In this document: piece after piece, positions 1-6,413 of the stretch
How positions within the stretch are numbered: the stretch's first letter is position 1
Layout of the letters: the number at the start of each line of letters is the position of its first letter
Assembly (NCBI GenBank): GCA_900549775.1
Contig: URPR01000010.1
Span: 1 to 39,428, forward strand
Source of the DNA: an uncultured Oscillospiraceae bacterium
Lineage (GTDB): Bacteria; Bacillota; Clostridia; Oscillospirales; Acutalibacteraceae
Direction of reading: 5' to 3'
DNA: 39,428 nt
Translations under genes and position numbers: made by a program
Notes under the pieces: model-generated
Told to the model about the DNA's origin: nothing
The model's database searches: none
What the model saw: only the letters and a program-made list of their open reading frames with translations

Positions 1-55
1 GAGCGCCACCTTGCCAAGGTGGAGGTAGCGGGTTCGAGCCCCGTCATCCGCTCCA
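1..55 (+). tRNA. tRNA-Gly (GCC), 5' part outside window
   Basis: The sequence begins inside the D arm. The anticodon stem CCACC/GGTGG encloses loop TTGCCAA, giving anticodon GCC. A T arm (GCGGG-TTCGAGC-CCCGT) and the 3' acceptor strand CATCCGC follow, then discriminator T and an encoded CCA at 53-55. The acceptor 5' strand lies before the window, so the gene is partial only because of the cut. A terminator follows directly. Confidence 0.95.
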
Positions 56-62
56 GCGCAAG

Positions 63-94
63 CCTCTACGCTATATGTTGCGTGTAGGTTTTTT
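63..94 (+). terminator. intrinsic terminator after tRNA-Gly
   Basis: Stem CCTCTACGC (63-71) pairs with GCGTGTAGG (80-88), with one mismatch and one G-T pair, around an 8-nt loop. A run of six T follows. It ends the tRNA-Gly transcript. Confidence 0.85.
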
Positions 95-111
95 CTTTTC
101 TATAATATTCA

Positions 112-141
112 TTAACACAATATTAAAATTTTGCATATAAT
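112..141 (+). promoter_or_regulatory. sigma-A promoter of tRNA-Cys
   Basis: TTAACA (112-117) and TATAAT (136-141) are 18 bp apart. The -10 box ends 12 bp before the mature tRNA-Cys, so tRNA-Cys appears to be transcribed on its own. Confidence 0.7.
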
Positions 142-153
142 AAAATATGAGTC

Positions 154-227
154 GGCGCCATAGCCAAGTGGTAAGGCATGGGTCTGCAACACCTTGATCC
201 CCAGTTCAAATCTGGGTGGCGCCTCCA
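154..227 (+). tRNA. tRNA-Cys (GCA)
   Basis: Acceptor strands GGCGCCA (154-160) and TGGCGCC (217-223) pair fully, followed by T and an encoded CCA. The anticodon loop CTGCAAC carries anticodon GCA. The T arm CCCAG-TTCAAAT-CTGGG is complete. It has its own promoter at 112-141 and a terminator at 233-258, so it is a monocistronic tRNA gene. The outermost anticodon-stem pair is a T-T mismatch. Confidence 0.93.
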
Positions 228-232
228 AAAAG

Positions 233-258
233 AACACCAGCTTGTCTGGTGTTTTTTT
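233..258 (+). terminator. intrinsic terminator after tRNA-Cys
   Basis: AACACCAG (233-240) and CTGGTGTT (246-253) form an 8-bp stem with loop CTTGT, followed by a T-run. Confidence 0.88.
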
Positions 259-386
259 ATTAACAGAAATATATGCATTAAATAACTGATATCTATTTTA
301 ATCAATCACTGCATTCAGGTAACATAATTGAAATCGATGATATTTTATAAAATACACTAAAATTTATAAAATAATGCAAAAATATA

Positions 387-415
387 TTGAAACTCAACTA
401 AAACCACCTTATAAT
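387..415 (+). promoter_or_regulatory. strong sigma-A promoter of the small ORF
   Basis: TTGAAA (387-392) and a perfect TATAAT (410-415) are exactly 17 bp apart. Transcription should start near 422, only a few bases before the Shine-Dalgarno GGAGGTGG (428-435). Confidence 0.75.
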
Positions 416-440
416 ATAGTATTGAACGGAGGTGGTAAAC

Positions 441-626
441 TTGATAAAAAAAATGTCGCCTACAGATAAACAATTGTACAGAGTTTCTGGCGGAGCGGCA
501 ATACCACAAATGAATATAACACTAAATAAAAATGATGCTTCTAAAAATTTCAACATCGTTTCATATATAAATGAGAATATAAATAAAAATATAAAAATAC
601 GACTTTTCTATTTAATGTTTCAATGA
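441..626 (+). CDS. small peptide with double-glycine-leader-like N-terminus
   Basis: The product is about 61 residues. I chose the TTG at 441 because GGAGGT (428-433) lies 7 nt upstream; a GTG at 432 overlaps that site. The N-terminus contains QLYRVSGG followed by AAIPQ. Counting back from the cleavage position, Leu at -7, Val at -4 and Gly-Gly at -2/-1 match the pattern of double-glycine leaders of unmodified bacteriocins and some RiPP precursors. The remainder would be a 43-residue Asn/Lys/Ile-rich peptide without cysteine, ending in an aromatic stretch (RLFYLMFQ). It has its own near-consensus promoter. No C39-peptidase transporter, immunity gene or modification enzyme lies nearby, and I do not recognise a family. 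The coding call rests on promoter plus ribosome site plus motif; a chance ORF remains possible. Confidence 0.5.
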   Translation: MIKKMSPTDKQLYRVSGGAAIPQMNITLNKNDASKNFNIVSYINENINKNIKIRLFYLMFQ

Positions 627-686
627 ATAAAAAGAGTACTGATTCTAACAACTATAATTCGTTTTAAAACACTGCTCTTCCATAAA

Positions 687-716
687 AAATAAGCTTACTA
701 AATTAGTAAGCTTATT
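687..716 (-). terminator. leftward terminator after tRNA-Ala
   Basis: A perfect 13-bp stem (688-700 with 704-716) has loop AAT. Read on the minus strand it is followed by a run of T, so it should end the tRNA-Ala/tadA transcript. On the plus strand the T-run is missing. Confidence 0.75.
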
Positions 717-766
717 CGATAAATTAAAGGAGACTAATTAATATGAAAATATAACAAAATACTTAA

Positions 767-843
767 GTGGTGGAGGTAAGCGGGATCGAACCGCTGACCC
801 CCTGCTTGCAAAGCAGGTGCTCTCCCAGCTGAGCTATACCCCC
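767..843 (-). tRNA. tRNA-Ala (TGC)
   Basis: On the minus strand the acceptor GGGGGTA pairs with TACCTCC, followed by A and an encoded CCA (767-770). The anticodon loop TTTGCAA gives anticodon TGC. The D arm and T arm (AGCGG-TTCGATC-CCGCT) are complete. It lies downstream of tadA in the same direction and also has a possible promoter of its own at 870-898. Confidence 0.95.
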
Positions 844-869
844 ATGCCTTTAAAATTCATTACTTTGTA

Positions 870-898
870 AGTATAACACAGCGAAAACGAAAAGGCAA
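870..898 (-). promoter_or_regulatory. promoter of tRNA-Ala
   Basis: On the minus strand TTGCCT (898-893) and TATACT (875-870) are 17 bp apart. They lie in the spacer between tadA and tRNA-Ala and point into the tRNA. Confidence 0.6.
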
Positions 899-907
899 GT
901 ACTTTTT

Positions 908-1369
908 TTATTTTTTTCTCAAATTTTTAAAAAAATCGCTTAAAATGGCTCCGCACTCTTCCTCCATAACACCTGAAACCAATACCGGAGAATGGTTATA
1001 AGGTAAATTGAACAGATTTATTACCGAGCCGCATGAGCCATTTTTTAAGTCATGTGCACCGTAAACTAATCTTTTTATCCTGGCGTTTATTATCGCACCT
1101 GCACACATTGGGCATGGCTCCAAAGTTACATACATTTCGCATTGCCACAGTCGCCATCCTCCCAAGGTTTTGCACGCGCTATTTATTGCTTCTATTTCAG
1201 CATGATATAAAGCATTTTTACCGTGCTCCCGTCTATTTCTCCCCGTTGAAACTATCTCATCATCTTTTACTATTACAGCACCAACGGGTACCTCACCCTC
1301 CTTCGCTGATAATTTGGCTAACTCTATAGCTTTTTCCATAAAAAATATATCTCTGCATAAATTTGTCAT
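908..1369 (-). CDS. tadA: tRNA-specific adenosine deaminase TadA
   Basis: It deaminates the wobble adenosine (A34) to inosine in tRNA-Arg(ACG), an essential tRNA maturation step in most bacteria. The 153-residue product has the cytidine/deoxycytidylate deaminase fold. The zinc and proton-shuttle motif HAE is at residues 56-58, and PCPMC at 85-89 supplies two cysteine ligands. EGEVPVGAV near residue 24 is typical of TadA. I chose the ATG at 1369: AAAGGA lies about 10 nt upstream, inside the last codons of the preceding CPBP gene, whereas an in-frame GTG at 1378 overlaps that site. The two genes are therefore tightly coupled. It is the last protein gene of the leftward origin block, before tRNA-Ala. 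Confidence 0.95.
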   Translation of the reverse strand: MTNLCRDIFFMEKAIELAKLSAKEGEVPVGAVIVKDDEIVSTGRNRREHGKNALYHAEIEAINSACKTLGGWRLWQCEMYVTLEPCPMCAGAIINARIKRLVYGAHDLKNGSCGSVINLFNLPYNHSPVLVSGVMEEECGAILSDFFKNLRKK

Positions 1370-1374
1370 AAACT

Positions 1375-2334
1375 TCACTTTCCTTTAAAAGAAGTATACA
1401 GCAAAAACAGCGCCAGTAATACAAAAAGCGTCATACCAGGATTAAAAAGAAATGCATTAAATTTATCTATAAAAGCAATATTAAACTTCTTTTTCGGACA
1501 CTTTGTTTTAAATACTTTCCGTATACTCGATATGCTCTTTAACCAATAGTAAAACAAACATGCTAGTCCTAACAGTCCTACAAAGCTTTTGAATATTAAA
1601 ATTATTGTTAAGATATTTTCTTTGTCTTGAAAAATATTCAATATGTCTGCCATGAAATTGTTTAAAAAATGTATGATAACACTTGGAAGTAACGACTCTG
1701 TCAACAAAGTCACATATGAAAAAAACATACCTGTTATAAAGGCAAAGACGAACTGCTCTAAGTTTCCATGGACTAATCCAAATAAAAAAGCTGATGAAAA
1801 GATCGCAAAAGTTTTCCCATAAGGCCGTACAGAATTCAAAACTATACCTCTAAAAATAAATTCTTCCGTCAATGCCGGTACCAACGAAAAATTTATAACG
1901 GACAAAAATATTCCTAGTGTGGTTTTTTCAACAATAAATTCAGGAGACGTTGATTTTACCCCGATAAATTTACAAATCCCCATAGCATAATTTGTAACTA
2001 TGTCAGCAATTTCGATCACTAAAAATCCTATCAATATTAAGGGTAATATATTAACTTTTTTATTTACAAAATGTATATTATTTACCGAAGTTTCCTTTTT
2101 GGATACGCTAAAAAAGAAAAATAAAACAAATATCAATAAGATATTAGAAATGCTGCTTACTGTATCTACCAGCATGTTTTCTGATATATTTAAATTTAAC
2201 TTACCCAGAAGAAAACCTTTCGCCATATCCAGCGTAAAAATGGATATTACTACATTTAATAGAAAATAGAAAATCAATAAAAATCCTAACTTACTGGACG
2301 TTTTCCTTAGTTCTGTTTCATTAAACTTTTTCAT
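1375..2334 (-). CDS. CPBP-family intramembrane metalloprotease
   Basis: The protein is a 319-residue polytopic membrane protein of the CAAX-protease/bacteriocin-processing (CPBP, Abi) family. Motif 1 is EEFIFRG at residues 157-163, motif 2 is HGN at 189-191 and motif 3 is HFLNN at 222-226. These are the predicted catalytic and metal-binding residues of this glutamic-type intramembrane protease family. About eight hydrophobic segments span the length. In other bacteria members process peptides, confer bacteriocin self-immunity or act in protein secretion; the substrate here is unknown. The start ATG has GGAG about 9-10 nt upstream. It sits 18 bp after rpe and its last codons carry the tadA ribosome site, so rpe, this gene and tadA look like one transcript. 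Confidence 0.88.
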   Translation of the reverse strand: MKKFNETELRKTSSKLGFLLIFYFLLNVVISIFTLDMAKGFLLGKLNLNISENMLVDTVSSISNILLIFVLFFFFSVSKKETSVNNIHFVNKKVNILPLILIGFLVIEIADIVTNYAMGICKFIGVKSTSPEFIVEKTTLGIFLSVINFSLVPALTEEFIFRGIVLNSVRPYGKTFAIFSSAFLFGLVHGNLEQFVFAFITGMFFSYVTLLTESLLPSVIIHFLNNFMADILNIFQDKENILTIILIFKSFVGLLGLACLFYYWLKSISSIRKVFKTKCPKKKFNIAFIDKFNAFLFNPGMTLFVLLALFLLYTSFKGK

Positions 2335-2352
2335 GAATCACCACTCCAAAAA

Positions 2353-2994
2353 CTAAATCTTTAGTTTTTTTATACTTTCAGTATAGTTATCTGAACAAAA
2401 TACACTTGTACCTGCGACACAAACGTCTGCTCCCGCTTTTTTAGCTTCTTTAACCGTGATTTCATTTATTCCACCATCGACCTCTACTATTGTTGATAAC
2501 TTTTCTTCATTTATTATTTGTTTAATTTTTTTTATTTTTTCTACCATCGAACTCATGAACTTTTGTCCGCCAAATCCCGGTTCTACCGTCATTATTAAGA
2601 CAACGTCTAATTCCTTTAAATATGGATATACTTTTTCTACATTTGTATCTGGTTTTATAGATATGCCTGCTTTTTTGCCTACTGATTTTATCTTTGAAAT
2701 TGTCTGTTTGATATCATCCTGACACTCATAGTGGAAAGTTATTATGTCACATCCAGATTTCGCAAAATCTTCAATATATTGCGTTGGTTTTTCTATCATT
2801 AAATGTGCGTCAAAAGGCAGCTGTGTGCATGGTCTTATCGATTTTATCACCGGTGCACCGAATGTAATGTTAGGTACAAAATGCCCATCCATCACATCTA
2901 AATGTATTTGATCTGCACCGGCCTGTTCTAAACTGTGAAGTTCTTCTCCTAACTTTGAAAAATCACTTGAGAGTATAGATGGAACTATTTTCAT
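2353..2994 (-). CDS. rpe: ribulose-phosphate 3-epimerase
   Basis: This cytosolic TIM-barrel enzyme interconverts ribulose 5-phosphate and xylulose 5-phosphate in the pentose phosphate pathway. The 213-residue length is normal. Metal and catalytic positions are recognisable: H31 and D33 with D36 in HLDVMDGHFVPN, H64 in FDAHLM and D173 in EVDGGI. The phosphate-binding loop MTVEPGFGGQ is at 135-144. A strong Shine-Dalgarno (AAAGGAG) lies 5 nt before the ATG. It is unusual to find it directly downstream of gyrA. The spacer between the two (2995-3161) holds the first cloverleaf element, which could separate its expression from that of the gyrase genes. Confidence 0.95.
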   Translation of the reverse strand: MKIVPSILSSDFSKLGEELHSLEQAGADQIHLDVMDGHFVPNITFGAPVIKSIRPCTQLPFDAHLMIEKPTQYIEDFAKSGCDIITFHYECQDDIKQTISKIKSVGKKAGISIKPDTNVEKVYPYLKELDVVLIMTVEPGFGGQKFMSSMVEKIKKIKQIINEEKLSTIVEVDGGINEITVKEAKKAGADVCVAGTSVFCSDNYTESIKKLKI

Positions 2995-3024
2995 ATTTTC
3001 TCCTTTCGAAGTTTACAGCTAAGC

Positions 3025-3137
3025 GGCGGGCGCTGAAGATATCGAATTTATTAATTCGATATCTCCACAGCATAAACAAATTTTTGTTTATGCTCACAGA
3101 AAAAATCATAAATGAATTTTTTCTGTGAGCGCCCGCC
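3025..3137. repeat. cloverleaf (three-hairpin) intergenic element 1
   Basis: The 9-bp GC-rich outer stem pairs 3025-3033 (GGCGGGCGC) with 3129-3137. Inside are three consecutive hairpins. They pair 3037-3048 with 3053-3064 (12 bp, loop TATT), 3069-3080 with 3083-3094 (about 11 bp), and 3095-3106 with 3116-3127 (12 bp). Only a few bases are unpaired at the junction, so single-stranded DNA or RNA would fold into a four-way junction. It lies between gyrA and rpe, both leftward. The motif AGTACTT follows at 3146-3152. Three other elements of the same shape, but with different stems, occur in this window. Confidence 0.8.
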
Positions 3138-3161
3138 ACTTTCGCAGTACTTATATAAAAC

Positions 3162-5639
3162 TTACTCAGATTCGCCTTCCGATACCACTTCAGTACTTTC
3201 AACCTCGTCCTCATGCGGCACTGTAGCTACTGCTACCACTTTATTTTCTTCCGAGATCCTCATAACTCGGACTCCTTTCGAAGGACGAGCACATTCTCTA
3301 ATTTCACACGCCTGTATCCTAATTATTATGCCATCTCTGGATATCAAAATCACGTCTTCATTTGGACTTACCGCTCTTATTGCGGCCACTTTTCCATATT
3401 TTTCAACATGGTAGTTAATAATACCTTTGCCGCCCCTAGATTGCAGTCTATAGTCAGATAGCTCAGATAATCTGCCATATCCGGTTTCAGACACTGTCAA
3501 AGCTAGTAATCCTTCTTTCGCCACAGCCATACCTACAACTTCATCATTTTCCTTCAAATTAATGGCCTTAACTCCTCTGGCGGTTCTGCCCACTACTCTA
3601 ACGTCCGTCTCGTTAAACTTAATCGCCATACCTTCATGTGTAGCAACAAGTAAATCGTCATTTCCACAAGTCTGTTTTACCCACGCAAGTTCATCGCCAT
3701 CGTCAAGATCTATGGCTATAACTCCGCCTTTTCTCGCAGTATCGTAAGTATTTAACTGCGTTCTTTTTATTATTCCTTTCCTAGTTACCATAACTAAGTA
3801 CATATTGTCGCTAAATTCCGGTATTTGCACTATCGAAGTCACTTTTTCGTCTGCTGAAATTGGCAACAAATTAGCTATATTTGTACCTTTCGAGTTCTTA
3901 GAGCCTTCCGGCACTTCATAACATTTTAGTCGATACACTCTTCCAAAGTTTGTAAAAAACAAAACATAATCGTGACTATTCATGACGTACATGTCAGTTG
4001 CGACATCTTCTTCTCTTCGTGACATTCCTGTTACCCCGCGTCCGCCACGCTTTTGCAACTTATACGTATCGATTTTTTGACGTTTTATGTAACCAAAATT
4101 TGTCAAAGTTAAAACGCATTCCTCTTGAGGAATTAGATCCTCAACATCGACTTCGCCTGTCACAGTCATGATTTGAGTTCTTCTCTCATCGTTAAATCTG
4201 CGTTTTATCTCAGTTATCTCATCTTTTAATATTGCCAGCAGCCTCGATTTATCAGCTAAAATCGCTTTTAATTCCTCTATTTTTTCCGCTAAAGCTTTCA
4301 ATTCATCTTCTATTTTTCCACGTTCCAGGCCTGTTAGTTGTCCCAGTCTCATCTGAACTATAGCTTGAGCTTGTACATCGTCAAGCGAAAACTCATTCAT
4401 CAGCCGTTCTTTGCCTTCGGCTATAGATTTAGATGACCGCAATATTTCGATGACTCTGTCTATATTGTCAATAGCAACCTTCAGACCTTCTAAAATATGA
4501 GCTCTATCTAGGGCTTTCTTTAAATCAAATTGAGTCCTTCGAGTTATAACTTCCACCTGAAAGTCCACATAGTTCCTAAGTATATCTTTCAATGTCAATA
4601 TTTTTGGCTCACCGTTCACAATGGCCAGCATTATTACGCCAAAAGTTATCTGCATTTGCGTGTACGAATAAAGTTGATTTAAAACTATTTGCGCAGAAGC
4701 GTCTCGCTTCACAGTTATCTCGATGTGCATCCCGTCTCTGTCAGAATGATCCTCTACATTTGAGATGCCCTCTATTTTTTTATCTTTGACTAGTTCCGCT
4801 ATGCTTTCGCAAAGCCTCGCTTTGTTCACCTGGTAAGGTAGTTCTGTAACAATTATTTTAAAGCGATTTTTCTCCTCTACAATCTCTGCACAAGCCCTAA
4901 CGATAATTTTTCCTCTGCCGGTAGCGTAAGCAGATCTAATTCCAGATCTTCCCATAATTAAAGCACCTGTAGGAAAATCTGGCCCTTTTATATGTTGCAT
5001 TATTTCATCAAGGTCACAGTCAGGGTTATCTATCAAGCAGCAAATAGCGTCAACCACTTCGCCCAAGTTGTGTGGAGGTATATTGGTAGCCATGCCCACA
5101 GCTATACCTGTAGAGCCATTAACTAGAAGATTCGGAAACCTGGAAGGAAGCACTGTTGGTTCTTTTAGCCTATCGTCGTAGTTCGGCATAAAGTCAACCG
5201 TATCTTTGTCTATATCAGTCAACATTTCTACCGACATTTTGCTCATTCTGGATTCCGTATACCTATATGCAGCCGGAGGATCGCCGTCCACAGATCCAAA
5301 ATTTCCATGTCCATCTACCAATGTGTACCGCATGGAAAAGTCTTGAGCCAGTCGTACCAACGCATCGTAAACAGATGCATCGCCGTGTGGATGATACCTT
5401 CCCAGCACTGAACCTACTGTATCTGCACATTTCCTGTAAGCTTTATCCGGCCCCAAACCATTTTCATATAAAGTATAAAGTATTCTCCTATGTACCGGCT
5501 TTAAGCCGTCCCTCACATCCGGCAGAGCCCTTGCAACTATGACTGACATGGAATAGTCCAGAAAAGATTTTTGCATCTCTTTTTCTATATCTACGTTGAT
5601 TATCCTTAAATTTTCTACTCTATTTTCATCTGTATTCAA
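3162..5639 (-). CDS. gyrA: DNA gyrase subunit A
   Basis: GyrA is the breakage-reunion subunit of the A2B2 gyrase that introduces negative supercoils. The 825-residue product has the catalytic Tyr127 in AAYRYTE, the winged-helix and tower domains, and a C-terminal beta-pinwheel with a GyrA box (KRGGRGV), followed by an acidic tail rich in Glu. In the quinolone-determining segment HPHGDASVYD (83-92), the residue equivalent to E. coli Ser83 is Ala88, and that of Asp87 is Asp92. The start is TTG at 5639. It follows the stop codon of the YcxB-like gene immediately, with GGAGGG 8 nt upstream, so translation of the pair is coupled. Gene order gyrB, small membrane protein, gyrA differs from the more common direct gyrB-gyrA pair. 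Confidence 0.97.
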   Translation of the reverse strand: MNTDENRVENLRIINVDIEKEMQKSFLDYSMSVIVARALPDVRDGLKPVHRRILYTLYENGLGPDKAYRKCADTVGSVLGRYHPHGDASVYDALVRLAQDFSMRYTLVDGHGNFGSVDGDPPAAYRYTESRMSKMSVEMLTDIDKDTVDFMPNYDDRLKEPTVLPSRFPNLLVNGSTGIAVGMATNIPPHNLGEVVDAICCLIDNPDCDLDEIMQHIKGPDFPTGALIMGRSGIRSAYATGRGKIIVRACAEIVEEKNRFKIIVTELPYQVNKARLCESIAELVKDKKIEGISNVEDHSDRDGMHIEITVKRDASAQIVLNQLYSYTQMQITFGVIMLAIVNGEPKILTLKDILRNYVDFQVEVITRRTQFDLKKALDRAHILEGLKVAIDNIDRVIEILRSSKSIAEGKERLMNEFSLDDVQAQAIVQMRLGQLTGLERGKIEDELKALAEKIEELKAILADKSRLLAILKDEITEIKRRFNDERRTQIMTVTGEVDVEDLIPQEECVLTLTNFGYIKRQKIDTYKLQKRGGRGVTGMSRREEDVATDMYVMNSHDYVLFFTNFGRVYRLKCYEVPEGSKNSKGTNIANLLPISADEKVTSIVQIPEFSDNMYLVMVTRKGIIKRTQLNTYDTARKGGVIAIDLDDGDELAWVKQTCGNDDLLVATHEGMAIKFNETDVRVVGRTARGVKAINLKENDEVVGMAVAKEGLLALTVSETGYGRLSELSDYRLQSRGGKGIINYHVEKYGKVAAIRAVSPNEDVILISRDGIIIRIQACEIRECARPSKGVRVMRISEENKVVAVATVPHEDEVESTEVVSEGESE

Positions 5640-6392
5640 CTACTTTTCCCTCCGATTTTTTAGAAATGATTCTGATATTGGAGTAGTCCCCGCTACCAGC
5701 ATTGCTTGAACGTCAGGTAAAAATTCAGGTTCTATCGCCCTTATAGGGATAATAAATATGCGCTGCTTCGATAAATGTATCAAAAACATACCTTTGTATT
5801 CTTCAAAAACGCAGTTTCCATCTAGGTTTACCACAGCTTCCTTCAAGTTGTTTTTTATCGTTATGCTGTCCGGATAGATCTCTACAGATAGCTTCTTATC
5901 TGCCGACATTCTTTTATATCGCATTTTTTTGAATATCAAATGAAATCCACCGAAAACCCAAAAGGAAAGCAATGCCACAGATAATATAAAACCTACTAAA
6001 AATTCTGTTTTACGAGTTTCCACATAAAAAGCCAGCACGCAAACCGCAACTAAAGAAAGCACAGCGTTACTCCAGCGTTTTGTGTTTTTATCTATTCCGC
6101 AATGTTTAATGCATGAAAATATTTCTTCTGGAGTCAAAGCGTAGCTAAACTTTATCCCAGAATATTTATCCTCATATTCTGTCGCGTCATCATCTTCCAC
6201 AAACTCAGATTCCGAACCGTCCCATTTATTCTCCGTTTCCTCATCCTCTTCTGGGTCGTGCTCTTCTTCGTCAGACAAACTTTTTTCTATTTCCTCTTCA
6301 TCAGTTTTCATTTTACTTAAGCATAAAACATTGCTCTCTTGAGTCTTTTCAGCATTAGTACTGTCATACTCTTTCATTTCTTTCTCCTTCAA
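5640..6392 (-). CDS. YcxB-like membrane protein between gyrB and gyrA
   Basis: The 250-residue protein has three parts. Residues 1-75 are strongly acidic and low-complexity (many Glu/Asp/Ser) and probably disordered. Two transmembrane helices follow at roughly 107-124 and 128-150. The C-terminal domain of about 85 residues resembles the YcxB-like domain, with the pattern of a short beta-sheet module (VEIYPDSITIKNN, followed by IFIIPIRAI). The function of that family is unknown. The gene lies about 20 nt after gyrB and its stop codon abuts the gyrA start, so it should be co-expressed with gyrase. Nothing in the sequence links it to topology control. Confidence 0.75.
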   Translation of the reverse strand: MKEKEMKEYDSTNAEKTQESNVLCLSKMKTDEEEIEKSLSDEEEHDPEEDEETENKWDGSESEFVEDDDATEYEDKYSGIKFSYALTPEEIFSCIKHCGIDKNTKRWSNAVLSLVAVCVLAFYVETRKTEFLVGFILSVALLSFWVFGGFHLIFKKMRYKRMSADKKLSVEIYPDSITIKNNLKEAVVNLDGNCVFEEYKGMFLIHLSKQRIFIIPIRAIEPEFLPDVQAMLVAGTTPISESFLKNRREK

Positions 6393-6413
6393 AACAAAAT
6401 TTAATGTAAAACT

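Noticed and set aside
743..754. Tiny ORF MKI after a good ribosome site (AAAGGAG)
   Set aside because: Three codons only and no conserved continuation in another frame; probably chance.
1033..1329. Open frames on the strand opposite to tadA, gyrA, gyrB and other genes
   Set aside because: They lack ribosome sites and recognisable domains and lie opposite well-identified genes.
3037..3127. Cloverleaf hairpins as ordinary terminators
   Set aside because: Hairpins are not followed by T-runs, come three in a row and are closed by an outer stem; normal terminators in this window look different.
3025..3137. Cloverleaf elements as tRNA genes
   Set aside because: No anticodon arm, T-loop or CCA; loops are 2-5 nt and stem lengths do not fit tRNA.
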